A DNA stretch of 64,000 nt from Flavobacterium sharifuzzamanii (GTDB taxonomy: Bacteria; Bacteroidota; Bacteroidia; Flavobacteriales; Flavobacteriaceae), in contig NZ_QJGZ01000042.1 of the NCBI RefSeq assembly GCF_003254585.1, positions 310,001 through 374,000 of the forward strand. The letters run 5' to 3'. The notes beneath the pieces were generated by a model. That model was given only the letters and a program-made list of their open reading frames with translations, was not told the origin of the DNA and searched no databases. The stretch's first letter is position 1, and each line of letters opens with the position of its first letter. Positions 17,174-26,156 of this stretch are shown piece by piece. A program made the position numbers and the translations under genes.

Positions 17174-18655
17174 TTATTTTATTGAAAATTCAATCAGACT
17201 GCTTTCTGTCTGGGTCTGACTTAAGGCCGTAAGCGCATAAACGTAGTTTTCCAAATCGGCGTTTGGCACTTCTAGTTTTAGAGCTGTTGTCACATAATAA
17301 ATATTCTGAGGATTTGAGAAATCGGTTATTCTTCCTTTTGGGAATTTGTAGATTACATATTTTTTGTCATTCAATGCCGCTTTCCAAGTTAAAACTGCAT
17401 TATTGCCTTTTTTAGCAATTACTGCATTTGTTGGCGGTTCTGGTTTTAATCTGGTAATTCTGTTTGCTTCGGGAGTTAGAGCGATGTATTTGTATTCTTT
17501 TTGAAGAAGAGGTTTTCTCAGCGTATCTCCTTTTTTTAGAAAATTCGAAGCAGTAAAATGCATTGAACCATCAATTTGAGGCATTTTACGAATCATTTCA
17601 ATTTGTTTGACAATCTGGTCTGGACTTCTCCATTCTGGTTCTTTAGCCGAAGTTGAAATTTTATAATCGCCATGGCCAACGTAAACATTTGCTCCATATT
17701 TGTGTTCTGCCCACCATTTTGCCAGAACTTCAAAATTGGCTCTGTCAAAACCAATGTGCCAATAGATTTGAGGCGTTACATAATCGATCCAGTTTTCTTT
17801 TTGCCATTTTAAAATATTCGCATACAAATCATCATAATTGGTTGCTCCTGCTCTTGTATTAGAACCTTGCGAATCTTTGGCAATATTTCTCCAAACTCCA
17901 AAAGGCGAAATTCCGAATTCGACTTCTGGTTTATTGGCAATAATCGTATCTCTGATTTGCTTGATGATTAAATCGACATTGTCTCTTCTCCAATCGTCTT
18001 TGTCCTTAAACTGACGCGGTTCTTTAGCGAAAGCTTTATCATCAGGAAACTCCTGCCCTTCAATTTTATACGGATAAAAATAATCATCCATATGCACGGC
18101 TTGAATATCGTATTTACGAACAATCTCGCCTACAACAGAAGCAACGAAATTTCTGGTTTCTTGCAAACCTGGATTAAAATATCTCGTTTTTCCGTACGTC
18201 AAGAAAAGGTCTGGTCTTTTAAAATATAAATGATTTTTTGAAAGCACATCTCTAACGGTGTCTTTCTGAACACGATATGGATTAAGCCAAACGTGTACAT
18301 TCATTCCGCGTTTTCCAGCTTCATCAATCATCATCTGCAACGGATCAAAACCTGGGGCAACGCCTTGAGTTCCTGTTATCCAATGCGATGCTGGTTCTTT
18401 TGTTGATTTATAAAATGCATCGGCAGTTGGGCGAATCTGAAAAATTACAGTATTCATATTATAAGAACGGAGATTATCCAAAATGGCAATCATTTCGTTC
18501 TTCATTTCTTTGTCTGATAATCCAGGTTTAGAAGGCCAGTCGATATTTTCTACGGTAGAAATCCAAGCGGCTCGCATTTCTCTTTTTGGAGATTGCTGAC
18601 TAAAAGTTTTGGTCTGAATCAGCAATATTAGGATTAATAATTTTAGACTTTTCAT
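17174..18655 (-). CDS. Glycoside hydrolase-like family 10 protein (GHL10, formerly DUF187)
   Basis: The 493-residue exported protein starts with a signal peptide (to about residue 19) followed by REMRAAWISTVENIDWPS, the signature start of the GHL10/YngK barrel. Within the barrel are FQIRPTADAFY, HVWLNPYRV, VDDYFYP-like MDDYFYPY, FGISPFGVWRN and YVTPQIYWHIG. A fibronectin type III-like domain forms roughly the last 90 residues. Related proteins cleave peptidoglycan glycan strands or remain uncharacterised. The operon place, between a GH20 gene and the phosphoesterase-propeller gene, supports a part in cell-wall glycan breakdown. The acidic residues of the barrel are present; no activity can be proved from sequence. 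Confidence 0.9.
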   Translation of the reverse strand: MKSLKLLILILLIQTKTFSQQSPKREMRAAWISTVENIDWPSKPGLSDKEMKNEMIAILDNLRSYNMNTVIFQIRPTADAFYKSTKEPASHWITGTQGVAPGFDPLQMMIDEAGKRGMNVHVWLNPYRVQKDTVRDVLSKNHLYFKRPDLFLTYGKTRYFNPGLQETRNFVASVVGEIVRKYDIQAVHMDDYFYPYKIEGQEFPDDKAFAKEPRQFKDKDDWRRDNVDLIIKQIRDTIIANKPEVEFGISPFGVWRNIAKDSQGSNTRAGATNYDDLYANILKWQKENWIDYVTPQIYWHIGFDRANFEVLAKWWAEHKYGANVYVGHGDYKISTSAKEPEWRSPDQIVKQIEMIRKMPQIDGSMHFTASNFLKKGDTLRKPLLQKEYKYIALTPEANRITRLKPEPPTNAVIAKKGNNAVLTWKAALNDKKYVIYKFPKGRITDFSNPQNIYYVTTALKLEVPNADLENYVYALTALSQTQTESSLIEFSIK

Positions 18656-18689
18656 AAGGTTGTATTTTTGGTTCGTCTGTGATAATCAT

Positions 18690-18716
18690 CCTAACAGGTT
18701 TTCAAAACCTGTTAGG
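18690..18716. repeat. Short palindromic repeat, family A (copy 2)
   Basis: Perfect inverted repeat, arms CCTAACAGGTTTT and AAAACCTGTTAGG around one C. It lies between the metallophosphoesterase and GHL10 genes, with copy 3 only 57 bp away. Confidence 0.85.
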
Positions 18717-18773
18717 TTTCAAATTGATTTCTACAAAGTTATAATTAGATTTGAATGTGATTTCCCTATAATA

Positions 18774-18800
18774 CCTAACAGGTTTTTAAAACCTGTTAGG
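18774..18800. repeat. Short palindromic repeat, family A (copy 3)
   Basis: Arms CCTAACAGGTTTT and AAAACCTGTTAGG, 5 bp past the stop of the metallophosphoesterase gene. Same core as copy 2 apart from the central base. Confidence 0.85.
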
Positions 18801-18805
18801 ATAAC

Positions 18806-20641
18806 TTATTCCAACAAATAAATTCCGCCTTCGATTAAAGATGCCCAAACTTGTCCTTTATCATCAACAGTAAAACCATTTATGCTCGAACTTCCCAAAT
18901 TGATTTGTTTAATGATTTCAAATTTTGTAGCATCAACAATTACGACTTCGCCTTTTCGGCTTCCTAAATATATTTTATTATTTTTTTCTAATATCGCCGC
19001 AGGATTGTGTTCATAGCCCCATTTTAAATCCAAAACTTTGCTTTGACTTACAACATTTTCTTCAGTCAATTCAATAGTGTCATTAAGTGGGACTCTTACC
19101 AATTCTCCTTCCATTGTTTTGCCATAAAACCATTTTCCGTCTTGGCTTTTCCCCATTGATTCTCTAATTTTCCATTTTTGAGTTCTTAAAAGCGTTTTAC
19201 CCGTTTCAATATCTAAAATGGTCAAGAAACGTTGAGGCGTAACAAAATAAAGTCTGTTTTTTGATGCAACCATATTGACATTTCCAGCAGAATATAAAAT
19301 TTGTTTATCGTTGCCATTATTCCATTTCCAGATCAGTTTCCCAGTATTTTTATCCAAACAGTACACATACGAATCCCACACTCCAAAAATTATTTTATCA
19401 TCTTGTATTAACGGAGTTCCCTGTGAATAGGAAGCTGGTAAATTGCTCTGCCAAATCACTTTACCTGTCACAGCATCTGCACAAACAAACGCTGTAGAAC
19501 TTGCTGTATAAACTTTATTGTTTTCTGCAATTGGTGAACCTACTAAAACACCACCAACAGGAATTGCCCATTTTTGTTTTCCTGATTGAGTATCGAATCC
19601 CAATAGATTTCCTTCTATTGTACCAATAACCAAATTATTTTTTACAATTATTGGCGAAAAATAAATTGAATTTCCTGTTTCTGTTTTCCAGTTTACATTT
19701 TTATTTTTCAGATTAACCGATTTTATTTCGCCAATTGAGTTAGTAAAATAAAGGTTCTTTTTATCAAATGCAGGAAGGCTGTAAATAGAAGCAATATCTT
19801 TTATAAAAGGAGTTTGCATCGTTACACTATCTTTCGGAATCTCAATTTTGGAAGGTTTTGATGGCACCGAAAATTTAAAAACTCCAGGTTTATCAATTTC
19901 TTTCTGATAAATACTGATACTGTCTTTACTGATAATTACTTGATTATAACTTTTTGTTTTTCCGTCAAGCGAAGTTATCGAAGTTCCCATTATACCGCTC
20001 AAACCAGAGAAATTATATTTTCTTAAAGTGTGTCCGTGACCGCAAAAAGTAGCAACCGTTGGATATTTTTCTAAAACAGAAAGCACTTCTTTATAGTTGC
20101 TCACACTATTATCTAACGGATAATGAGCAAAATTCAGTACTTTTTTATTATTATTTTTAAGATTTTCTTTTAAAGTTTTATCCAGCCAAAGTACATCTTC
20201 GTGTTTCACAAAGCCATCTCCCATTTTCATGTAAGGTCCGCACGGAAAGCCTATAAAGACATAGTCACCTTTTGAAAATACAAATCTATCCTCGCCAAAT
20301 ATTTTTTTATAGGTCAAACCAGCGCTTTCGCTCCAGTTCGTTTCATGATTTCCAGAAATTACATAATATGGAATTTTCAATTGAGAAAGTATCGAATGTA
20401 CTTGTTTCAATTCATCATCAGCACCGCGATTGGTTAAATCTCCAGTTATAACCGCAAATTCAAAATCTGAATTGTTGATTTCTTTTACAATATTCTGCAA
20501 TAAAAAGTCATTGTCATTTCCTACTGAAACGTGCAAATCTGTAAGTTGTACAAATTTGATGTTTTCTGATTTTCCTGAATTTTGAGAGAACCCAGAAACT
20601 ATTACAAAAAGCAATAATATTCTTAAAAATAGATTTTTCAT
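18806..20641 (-). CDS. Metallophosphoesterase fused to a PQQ-type beta-propeller
   Basis: The 611-residue exported protein (signal peptide to about residue 19) begins with a calcineurin-like phosphoesterase domain (about 25-230). Its metal motifs are in order: LTDLHVS, ITGDLTNRG, ISGNHETNW, NFAHYP and FCGHGHTLR. The remaining 370 residues are propeller blades of the PQQ/WD-like kind, with repeated GK-x-W segments such as TGKVIWQSNLP and TGKLIWKWNNG. The propeller may bind a ligand or a partner rather than PQQ. Neighbours are glycan hydrolases, so it could remove phosphate from cell-wall sugars or teichoic-acid-like material; that is inference. All metal ligands look intact. It is separated from the esterase gene upstream by a 500-bp repeat region. 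Confidence 0.88.
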   Translation of the reverse strand: MKNLFLRILLLFVIVSGFSQNSGKSENIKFVQLTDLHVSVGNDNDFLLQNIVKEINNSDFEFAVITGDLTNRGADDELKQVHSILSQLKIPYYVISGNHETNWSESAGLTYKKIFGEDRFVFSKGDYVFIGFPCGPYMKMGDGFVKHEDVLWLDKTLKENLKNNNKKVLNFAHYPLDNSVSNYKEVLSVLEKYPTVATFCGHGHTLRKYNFSGLSGIMGTSITSLDGKTKSYNQVIISKDSISIYQKEIDKPGVFKFSVPSKPSKIEIPKDSVTMQTPFIKDIASIYSLPAFDKKNLYFTNSIGEIKSVNLKNKNVNWKTETGNSIYFSPIIVKNNLVIGTIEGNLLGFDTQSGKQKWAIPVGGVLVGSPIAENNKVYTASSTAFVCADAVTGKVIWQSNLPASYSQGTPLIQDDKIIFGVWDSYVYCLDKNTGKLIWKWNNGNDKQILYSAGNVNMVASKNRLYFVTPQRFLTILDIETGKTLLRTQKWKIRESMGKSQDGKWFYGKTMEGELVRVPLNDTIELTEENVVSQSKVLDLKWGYEHNPAAILEKNNKIYLGSRKGEVVIVDATKFEIIKQINLGSSSINGFTVDDKGQVWASLIEGGIYLLE

Positions 20642-20764
20642 TGGTGTTTTTTTTATTTATTGTGCCTTTACTTAAATTATATCAAGATTGTATTATATCA
20701 GATGAGTTACAACGCCTCTCTATCTTATATCTATGTTTTTTCTCATGTAGATTTAGCAAATACT

Positions 20765-21052
20765 ACAGATTCATTCGCGGAAATTTGTGCAAGTCGTGGC
20801 AAAAAAATCTTTTTAATCCTTTAATCTGTGGCTATTTTTATTCTCGCAGATTTAGCAGATGCAGCAGATTTATTCATGGAAATTTGTGTCATTCGTGGCC
20901 AAAAATCTTTTTAATCCTTTAATCTGTGGCTATTTTTACTCTCGCAGATTTAGCAGATTTTATTCGTGGGAATTTGTGCAATTGCTTCGCCTATTCGCTA
21001 TCGCTCGGGTCGTGGCAAAAAGATCTCTTTCAATCCTTTAATCTGCGGCGAA
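20765..21052. repeat. Repeat family C: three tandem CGTGGC / AATCTGTGGC units
   Basis: Three direct units of about 110 bp follow one another. Each has a GAAATTTGTGCAAGTCGTGGC-like part (in variant forms), an A-rich tract with AATCCTTTAATCTGTGGC, and TCTCGCAGATTTAGCAGAT. The modules match the element at 13160-13347. Short ORFs here are products of the repeat. The 504-bp gap 20642-21145 is otherwise empty. Confidence 0.8.
20984..21010. repeat. 27-bp insertion inside a family C repeat unit
   Basis: In the third unit the expected GCAATT-CGTGGC is split by 27 bp reading GCTTCGCCTATTCGCTATCG and then CTCGGGT. The flanks match the uninterrupted form at 13336-13346. It is more GC-rich than its surroundings. 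Confidence 0.6.
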
Positions 21053-21059
21053 AAAAATA

Positions 21060-21086
21060 CCTAACAGGCTTTGAAAACCTGTTAGG
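21060..21086. repeat. Short palindromic repeat, family A (copy 4)
   Basis: Arms CCTAACAGGCTTT and AAAACCTGTTAGG with one mismatch, just past the tandem family C repeats and 60 bp beyond the esterase stop. Confidence 0.82.
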
Positions 21087-21145
21087 ATAACCAACCAAAA
21101 TTTATGTCTTGCCATAAATCAACAAAATGACAATACACTTAACCT

Positions 21146-21973
21146 TTACTGTGTTTTTTCAGCGTCATTAAAATAATTATAAAAAAACAGCAGCTGATAT
21201 TTTAAGGAATTCTCCCAGTATTTTAAATTATGTTCGCCTGGACGTTCTATATAATCGTGATTTATCTTTAGGTCTAACATTTTTGCGTGCAGTTCTCTGT
21301 TTACTTTCATAAAGAAATCATCAACCCCACAGTCAATAATCAGTTTTAATTTATTGTCTTTTACCAAGTCTAACATATTGGTAACGGTGTTCTTATTCCA
21401 ATTTTCTGGAAATTCTGTAATTGAACCTAATCGTTTTTTGATATCCCAATTTTCAGGAAACGGACGAAAATCTACGCCTCCGCTCATGCTTCCTGCCGCA
21501 CCAAATACGTCTTGATGTTTGAATGATAAGTATAAAGCCCCATGTCCGCCCATGCTCAAGCCTGAAATGGCTCTTGCTTTACGATCCGCAATTGTTCTGT
21601 ATTGTTTGTCAATAAACGGAACTAGTTCTTTTACCACATAAGTTTCATATTTAAAACTCGGATCTATCGGACTATCAAAATACCAGCTTGAATAATTCCC
21701 GTCTACACCAACCACTATAAAACCGTATTGATCAACTTGTTTTCCTAATTCTTTAAAATCTTTTGCCCAAGATCTATAATTTCCGCTATAGCCATGAAGC
21801 AGATAAACAACAGGAAATGCTTTCTTGCTTTTTTTATAATTGTCAGGAACTACCACGCAAGTTTTAATATTCTTCTGCATAGAAGGACTAAAAACCTGCA
21901 AAGTATCAACCTTAGCAGCTTTGGCTGTAAAAACGAAAAGCAATAATAAGATTGAGTAAATTATTTTTTTCAT
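21146..21973 (-). CDS. Exported alpha/beta-hydrolase esterase (esterase D-like)
   Basis: The 275-residue protein has a signal peptide (to about residue 20) and the esterase D/feruloyl-esterase-like alpha/beta fold. The nucleophile is Ser140 in SGLSMGGHGALYLS, the oxyanion region is YLLHGYSGNYRSW, the acid is an Asp in DCGVDDFF (218 or 219), and the histidine is His248 in PGEHNLKYW. Such enzymes remove acyl groups such as acetate or ferulate from sugars. The gene is 54 bp after the FAD/FeS dehydrogenase gene and is likely co-transcribed with it. In a peptidoglycan locus it might de-O-acetylate MurNAc; this is a guess from context. Confidence 0.88.
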   Translation of the reverse strand: MKKIIYSILLLLFVFTAKAAKVDTLQVFSPSMQKNIKTCVVVPDNYKKSKKAFPVVYLLHGYSGNYRSWAKDFKELGKQVDQYGFIVVGVDGNYSSWYFDSPIDPSFKYETYVVKELVPFIDKQYRTIADRKARAISGLSMGGHGALYLSFKHQDVFGAAGSMSGGVDFRPFPENWDIKKRLGSITEFPENWNKNTVTNMLDLVKDNKLKLIIDCGVDDFFMKVNRELHAKMLDLKINHDYIERPGEHNLKYWENSLKYQLLFFYNYFNDAEKTQ

Positions 21974-22027
21974 AATTGATATTTTATAAAATAATACTTT
22001 TGAAAAGCATGGTTAAAACACAAAAAA

Positions 22028-24943
22028 TTATTTCAAACAATCTTTTAAAATAGTCACAGGATGCAAGGCCTTTCTGCTGGTTCCGTCAAAAATCTGATGG
22101 CGACAGCTGGTTCCTGCTGCTGCAATTTCGGTTGATTGCTCTGTTGCCCTGATTTTCGGGAACAAAGTATCTTCTCCCATTTTCATACTGATTTCGTAAT
22201 GTTCTTTTTCATAACCAAATGAACCTGCCATTCCGCAACAACCAGAATTATAAATTGTAACCGTATTGTTTTTTGGAACATTCAGCATCGCAAAAGAAGC
22301 TTCAACTGAGCTCAATGATTTTTGATGACAATGCCCATGAATTTTGATGTTTTTTTCTTTTTCAGAAAATTGATCTGCGTGAATTTTTCCGTTTGAAATT
22401 TCTCTTTTGAAAAATTCTTCGACTGTAAAGGTATTTTTAGCTAATTTTTCAGCACTTTCCTTATCAGCAGCCAATCGGATATATTCATCTCTGAAAGTCA
22501 ATATTGCCGAAGGTTCAAGACCTATTAAAGGTGTGTTTTCAGAAATTATATTTTTAAAAGTATTGACATTTTTATTGGCAATTTCCTGTGCTTCTTCCAA
22601 AAAGCCTTTTGAGATAAAAGCTCTTCCGCTTTCTTCGTGATCGATTACAATTACTCTATAACCTAATTCTGTCAAGAGTTCGTACGCATCGATTCCGACT
22701 GAAACATCATAATAATTAGTAAATTCATCACAAAAAAGATAAACACTACCATTTTCAAAAGAGCTGTTTGTGTTACGTTTTTTGTTCTTTTCATACCACT
22801 TTCTAAATGTTTTTGGAGCCAATAAAGGCACTTGCCTTTCAGGCGCAATTCCCATACGTTTTTTAACGAATGAAAGATTAGAAGCCCAATTGGTAATAGA
22901 TGGCGCAATGCTTCCCAATTCATTCAATTTTGAATTGAAAGCAAATATTTTATTTCGGAAAGAAAACCCGTTAGCTTTTTGATATTGGTATAAAAACTCA
23001 GCTTTTAAAGTTGCTACATCAACATTACTCGGACATTCGCTAGCGCAGGCTTTACAGCTTACACATAATTCAAAAACCTTATATAATTCTTCGTGATCGA
23101 ATTTATTTTCTTTTTCCGAATTCGTTAGATATTCGCGTAAAGCATTGGCGCGTGCACGTGTAGTATCTTTTTCATTTCTCGTCGCACGATAACTCGGACA
23201 TAAAGTTCCGCCCGCTGACGGCATTTTACGACAATCGCCCGAACCGTTGCATTTTTCTGCAGCACGTAAAACCCCTAAACTATCCGAGAAATCCTGAATC
23301 GTTTTTATTTTTGGTTCTACTCGTCCAGCTTCAAAACGAAGATTTTCATCCATTTTCGAAGCGTTTACGATTTTTCCAACATTCAAAATCGTATTCGGAT
23401 CAAACGCTTTTTTTACTCGTTTTAGCAGTTCGTAATTTTTATCGCCAATCATAAAAGGTAAAAACTCTCCACGCAGAATTCCGTCGCCATGTTCACCGCT
23501 TAACGAACCTCTGTATTTTTTTACCAAATGAGCTACTTCAGTAGATAAATTTCTAAACTGATGCAATCCTTCTTTTGTCTTCAAATTTATCTTCGGACGC
23601 AAATGCAGCTCTCCCGCTCCAGCATGCGCGTAATAAATGGCACTTTGTCCGTGTCTTTCCATCATCGCTGCAAAATCGGCAATATAATTGGGAAGATCAC
23701 TCAATTCAACCGCTGTATCTTCAATAGAATCGGCTGCTTTATCGTCTCCCACAATACTTCCTAAAAGTCCAAGACCAGCTTTTCTTACCTCATTTACTTT
23801 GTCAATATCGGTTCCGTAAATTTTTGGCAAAGCATATCCGAAACCATTATTTTCAAGATCTTTAATTAATGCATCAGCTTGCAGTTCGGCATCTTCCATA
23901 CTAATATGCGATCCAACTTCAAGCATAATAACTGCTTTTGGTTCGCCTACAATAAAAAATCGGTTTTTAGCCTGTTCTCTATTGGTTTTGGTACAGTCTA
24001 AAATAGTGTCATCCATCATTTCGCAAGTATACAAATGATGTTTCATTGCAGTCACAACGGCTTCTAAACTTTCTTGAATGGTATGAAAATGCGCCACTAC
24101 CATAATATTGTTTACTGGTGGCAAGTCGTCTACTTTCAAAGTAATTTCTGTGGTAAAAGCCAAAGTTCCTTCACTTCCGCAAAGGAGTTTTCCTAAATTG
24201 ATGGTATCTTCTGTTCCCGAAAAAAGTTTTGATTTTAGCAGAACATCAATCGCATAACCAGTATTTCGTCTGTGAATTTCTGGTTTTGGAAATTCTCTTA
24301 AGATTTCTTCCTGATTTTCTTTGTTTGAAAGTTCTTCGTAAATCGTTCTGTAAATTTTATTTTCTAAAGAATCGCCTTTTGTTTTCTCAATAAACTCTTC
24401 AGAAGTTAAATCTTTAAATACTGCGGTAGTTCCGTCGCTCAAAACGGCTTTTATTTCTACAATTTTATCTCGGGTAACACCGTAGCGAATCGAAGTTGTC
24501 CCAGACGAATTATTTCCGACCATTCCGCCAATCATACATCTATTGGTTGTTGATGTAGTTGGAGCAAAAAATAATCCGTGTGGTTTTAAATACAAATTCA
24601 GCTCATCGCGAATTACTCCAGGCTGAACCGTTATGGTTTTCTTTTTAGGATCAAAAGAAACAATTTTATTAAAATGTTTAGAAACATCGACAATGATTCC
24701 GCTTCCGATAGTTTGACCTGCAAGCGAAGTTCCTGCCGTTCTTGGCGTTATAGAAATTTTATTTTTTGAAGCAAACCGAATAATATTTATAATATCATTT
24801 TCTGATTTTGGAATCGCCACGGCAAGAGGCATAATTCTATAAGCAGAAGCATCTGTGGCATATATTTTTTTATGAAGGTCATCATAAAAAAGAGTTCCTT
24901 CTAGTGAAGTTTCTAATTCTTGTAGTTGGAGAGAATCGGACAT
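22028..24943 (-). CDS. FAD-linked and iron-sulfur D-lactate-type dehydrogenase (GlcD-GlpC fusion)
   Basis: The 971-residue protein joins a PCMH-type FAD-binding domain (PRTAGTSLAGQTIG, about 60-75) and FAD-oxidase C domain to an iron-sulfur module. The module has CNGSGDC (about 574), CVSCKACASECP (about 637-648) and a C-terminal CCG domain (NSGCCGMAGSFGYEKEHYE). This layout occurs in membrane-associated D-lactate or D-2-hydroxyglutarate dehydrogenases that feed electrons to quinones; it has no signal peptide. MurQ, encoded in the opposite arm of the locus, releases D-lactate from MurNAc-6P, so D-lactate oxidation is the natural role here. Candidate DeoR operator repeats lie in its promoter region. 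Another 2-hydroxyacid as substrate is the main alternative. Confidence 0.9.
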   Translation of the reverse strand: MSDSLQLQELETSLEGTLFYDDLHKKIYATDASAYRIMPLAVAIPKSENDIINIIRFASKNKISITPRTAGTSLAGQTIGSGIIVDVSKHFNKIVSFDPKKKTITVQPGVIRDELNLYLKPHGLFFAPTTSTTNRCMIGGMVGNNSSGTTSIRYGVTRDKIVEIKAVLSDGTTAVFKDLTSEEFIEKTKGDSLENKIYRTIYEELSNKENQEEILREFPKPEIHRRNTGYAIDVLLKSKLFSGTEDTINLGKLLCGSEGTLAFTTEITLKVDDLPPVNNIMVVAHFHTIQESLEAVVTAMKHHLYTCEMMDDTILDCTKTNREQAKNRFFIVGEPKAVIMLEVGSHISMEDAELQADALIKDLENNGFGYALPKIYGTDIDKVNEVRKAGLGLLGSIVGDDKAADSIEDTAVELSDLPNYIADFAAMMERHGQSAIYYAHAGAGELHLRPKINLKTKEGLHQFRNLSTEVAHLVKKYRGSLSGEHGDGILRGEFLPFMIGDKNYELLKRVKKAFDPNTILNVGKIVNASKMDENLRFEAGRVEPKIKTIQDFSDSLGVLRAAEKCNGSGDCRKMPSAGGTLCPSYRATRNEKDTTRARANALREYLTNSEKENKFDHEELYKVFELCVSCKACASECPSNVDVATLKAEFLYQYQKANGFSFRNKIFAFNSKLNELGSIAPSITNWASNLSFVKKRMGIAPERQVPLLAPKTFRKWYEKNKKRNTNSSFENGSVYLFCDEFTNYYDVSVGIDAYELLTELGYRVIVIDHEESGRAFISKGFLEEAQEIANKNVNTFKNIISENTPLIGLEPSAILTFRDEYIRLAADKESAEKLAKNTFTVEEFFKREISNGKIHADQFSEKEKNIKIHGHCHQKSLSSVEASFAMLNVPKNNTVTIYNSGCCGMAGSFGYEKEHYEISMKMGEDTLFPKIRATEQSTEIAAAGTSCRHQIFDGTSRKALHPVTILKDCLK

Positions 24944-25166
24944 TTAATTTGGTTCTGTTGCTTTTGGTTCTTTAATACATGTTTTATTTCTGCATTTCGC
25001 TAAAAAGCTGTTTGGCAAAAACAATACATTCTAAATTTTATTAAAATTCAATATTTATTAAAGTTCCTTTTAAAAGCTTTGAACTTCTTTTAAAGCACCA
25101 AAGAAATGGCAAATAAACCAAGAAATGATTTTCATAAATATATCTGACTAATAAAATTAGTTTTAA

Positions 25167-25174
25167 CAAATATA
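25167..25174 (-). promoter_or_regulatory. -7 promoter element of the dehydrogenase operon
   Basis: Minus-strand TATATTTG fits TAnnTTTG and lies 224 nt before the ATG at 24943. The candidate operator at 25201-25252 sits where the -33 region and upstream part should be. No good -33 match at normal spacing. The rest of 24944-25166 appears empty apart from the 5' leader. Confidence 0.5.
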
Positions 25175-25200
25175 GATACAAAAAGCATACAAATACATTA

Positions 25201-25252
25201 TTTTGCGTTTTTTAACATAATAAAATTAAAATAACGCAACAAAACGCAAAAA
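25201..25252. promoter_or_regulatory. Candidate DeoR operator upstream of the dehydrogenase operon
   Basis: TTTTGCGTTTTTTAA on the left faces AACGCAACAAAACGCAAAA on the right, so three TTGCG cores occur, two as direct repeats and one inverted. The same core in direct repeat stands at 26157-26178 between deoR and susC. Family members often bind such repeated half sites. Confidence 0.55.
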
Positions 25253-25273
25253 CTATATTATATAAGTTTAAAG

Positions 25274-26023
25274 TTATAAGATAAACACTCCAGATTTCCT
25301 ATATTCATCTAGTTTTTCATCTTCTGGATCTAACTCTGTCACAATCGTGTCCAATTGCGTAAGATCGCATACACCGTGTGGCATTTTGGTATTTAATTTA
25401 TTTGAAGCAAACATGGAAACTACTCTATCAGAAGCCTCTATCATTGCTTTTTTGACAATTGAGATTTCGTAACCTACTTCTGTAAGTCCTTGTTTGATAT
25501 TAATGCTGCTGGCGCCAATGAAACAAATGTCTGCTTTAATTTTAGAAACCACCTGAATTACATCCATACCTATTGTTACCATTGCGTTTTTTTGCATTTT
25601 TCCACCAATAAAAATCAAATCGATATTAGGGTGCTGAGACAATTGCATAGCTATTGGTAAACTATACGTATATATTGTAGCTTTTAAATCGGCCGGAATT
25701 AACTTTGCAAAAACCAGATTAGTGCTCCCTCCACTCATTATAATAACCTGATCGTCATGAAGTAGAGACAATGCTTTTGTCACGATTTGCTTCTTCTGTT
25801 CTTCTGCAGCTATTGCAATATCAAAGACATTTGCAGACTTTTCTTTAACCTGAACTGCGCCACCGTATACTTTCTCTAACAGCTTTTTGCTGTCCAATTC
25901 ATTCAAATCTCTTCTTATAGTATCTTCTGACAAATCGAGAGCCAAAGCTAAATCTGTTGTAACAACTTTTTGGTCTTCAATAAGTTTAGTCATTATATAT
26001 TTCTGTCTTTCAGCCTTCAGCAT
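25274..26023 (-). CDS. DeoR-family transcriptional regulator
   Basis: From the start chosen (ATG at 26023, MLKAERQKYIM) the protein has 249 residues, the usual DeoR length. An N-terminal winged helix (about 1-57) contains TTDLALALDLSEDTIRRDLNELDSK-like recognition sequence, and the C-terminal DeoRC sensor domain has IIMSGGSTNLVFAK and FIGASSINIKQGLTEVGYE. Earlier in-frame starts (26107, 26047) only add residues not found in the family. DeoR proteins typically sense phosphorylated sugars. It stands between the two arms of the locus, divergent from susC, and is therefore the likely local regulator; GlcNAc-6P or MurNAc-6P are plausible effectors. Candidate sites with TTTGCG repeats lie on both sides. 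Confidence 0.9.
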   Translation of the reverse strand: MLKAERQKYIMTKLIEDQKVVTTDLALALDLSEDTIRRDLNELDSKKLLEKVYGGAVQVKEKSANVFDIAIAAEEQKKQIVTKALSLLHDDQVIIMSGGSTNLVFAKLIPADLKATIYTYSLPIAMQLSQHPNIDLIFIGGKMQKNAMVTIGMDVIQVVSKIKADICFIGASSINIKQGLTEVGYEISIVKKAMIEASDRVVSMFASNKLNTKMPHGVCDLTQLDTIVTELDPEDEKLDEYRKSGVFIL

Positions 26024-26156
26024 TTTTTTATAAAAGTTAAAATTCATCACAAATATATCAAATATTTCATTCCATCTCAGAAAAGACCCAAAAAACTGCA
26101 AAATCATGCAACAGCAAGATTTTCAAAACAAATTCGATTCTTATTTTTTATTAAAA

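Noticed and set aside
20641..21041. Overlapping plus-strand ORFs of 93 and 60 codons
   Set aside because: They are translations of the tandem family C repeats (YSRRFSR-type repeats) with no protein-like features.
20642..21086. CRISPR array
   Set aside because: Repeats are about 110 bp, imperfect and palindromic in parts, without regular unique spacers or cas genes.
26023..26107. Longer DeoR protein starting at 26107
   Set aside because: The extra 28 residues are hydrophobic, outside the family start and closer to the susC control region; the MLKAERQ start is standard.
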